5,806 nucleotides of DNA from Xanthobacteraceae bacterium. Its GTDB lineage: Bacteria > Pseudomonadota > Alphaproteobacteria > Rhizobiales > Xanthobacteraceae. Positions within the stretch are counted from its first letter, which is position 1; every line of letters begins with the position of its first letter. Under the pieces are notes generated by a model that was not told the DNA's origin, made no database searches, and worked only from the letters and a program-made list of their open reading frames with translations. The stretch is taken from assembly GCA_030039655.1 (NCBI GenBank), contig JASHVC010000654.1:1-5806 (forward strand). The letters run 5' to 3'. The position numbers were made by a program, and so were the translations under genes. Shown here one piece after another: positions 5,306 through 5,806 of this stretch.

Positions 5306-5806
5306 ACCACTTCGGCGGACGCTTTTCCAGGAACGCCCGGATGCCCTCTTGCGCGGCCGCCGTCGTCGCTACGTTGCAGAAGTCTTCAACCGCGCTGGCG
5401 ACGCTGCGCCGATAATCAAGGTCGTTCTGGCGCATGAAGGCAGCCCGCGCCAAGCTCATGACGGCCGGCGACTTAGCGGCGAAATCACCCGCGAGCGCCA
5501 TGGCGGCGGCGTCGAGTTCGGCATCCGGAACGATTTTGCTGACTAGACCGAGGTCCAAGGCCTCCCGCGCATCAAAACTTCGTCCGCTGAACAGAAGCTC
5601 GAAGGCACGATGGCGACCGACGATGCGCGGCAAATGGGCGAAGTGGATCGCCGGCAAAACGCCGATATTGATCTCAGGATAGCCGAACGTGGCGTGCTCT
5701 ACGGCGAGAATAACGTCGCAGGAAATCGCGATCGTCATTCCGCCGCCGCGCGCGGCGCCGCCGACTGCAGCGATCGACGGTTTGCCGAGATTGTATTGAG
5801 CGTCGT
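5304..5806 (-). CDS. Enoyl-CoA hydratase/isomerase family protein (N-terminus outside window)
   Basis: The minus-strand frame runs in from the right edge and ends at the TGA at 5306-5304, giving the last 166 residues of a crotonase-fold protein. An internal ATG at 5738 is not the start, because the frame stays open with family sequence to the window end. Visible motifs are KPSIAAVGGAARGGG (8-22 of the visible part), which forms the oxyanion-hole loop, then CDVILA, FGYPEINIGVLP (40-51), GRSFDAREALDLGLVSKIVP and the terminal EGIRAFLEKRPPKW. Compared with mitochondrial enoyl-CoA hydratase, the second catalytic glutamate is kept in FGYPE (visible Glu44). The first (Glu144 in the rat enzyme) is replaced by threonine (GGGMT, visible Thr24). 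It may thus be an isomerase, a hydrolase or a hydratase of other type. It is followed by the decarboxylase-like gene in the same direction and probably handles a CoA thioester in the same pathway. Confidence 0.92.
   Translation of the reverse strand, partial: DAQYNLGKPSIAAVGGAARGGGMTIAISCDVILAVEHATFGYPEINIGVLPAIHFAHLPRIVGRHRAFELLFSGRSFDAREALDLGLVSKIVPDAELDAAAMALAGDFAAKSPAVMSLARAAFMRQNDLDYRRSVASAVEDFCNVATTAAAQEGIRAFLEKRPPKW

Noticed and set aside
5304..5738. Reading the ATG at 5738 as the start of a short 144-residue crotonase
   Set aside because: The frame continues upstream to the window edge with family-specific residues (KPSIAAVGG), so the gene is cut by the window rather than short.

Overview
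The window comes from a GC-rich proteobacterial chromosome. Codons favour G/C in the third position. The palindromic repeat at 156-258 resembles repeats I associate with Bradyrhizobium, Rhodopseudomonas and their relatives (Nitrobacteraceae/Xanthobacteraceae), and the catabolic gene mix fits that group. The genus is an inference from style, not from a marker gene.

Layout. Positions 1-132 hold the last 43 codons of a plus-strand gene that starts outside the window. The gap 133-280 is mostly filled by a two-armed, REP-like inverted repeat. Three plus-strand genes follow with gaps of only 20 and 14 bases: a PHBH-fold FAD monooxygenase resembling 2,6-dihydroxypyridine 3-monooxygenase (281-1543), a luciferase-like flavin-dependent oxidoreductase (1564-2610) and a class III CoA-transferase of the CaiB/BaiF/Frc family (2625-3842). 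On the minus strand, read from the right edge, are the C-terminal part of an enoyl-CoA hydratase/isomerase (5806-5304, truncated by the window), a protein of the 4,5-dihydroxyphthalate decarboxylase / periplasmic-binding-protein-like family (5273-4293), and a 57-residue small ORF (4093-3920) with good coding character. The two gene sets converge on 3843-4292.

How the genes may work together. A ring hydroxylase, a second flavin-dependent oxygenase, a CoA-transferase, a crotonase and a dihydroxyphthalate-decarboxylase-like protein form a plausible catabolic set: hydroxylation and opening of an aromatic or N-heteroaromatic ring, CoA activation of the resulting acid, then beta-oxidation-like steps. 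The substrate cannot be read from the sequence. No regulator or transporter of recognised type lies inside the window.

The points most worth a second look are the repeat pair, whose two hairpins differ by exactly compensating bases; the small minus-strand ORF; the start region of the decarboxylase-like gene, where an eight-codon mini-ORF overlaps the likely start; and the loss of one of the two usual catalytic glutamates in the crotonase. I found no evidence for a defence system, mobile element, CRISPR array or RNA gene.
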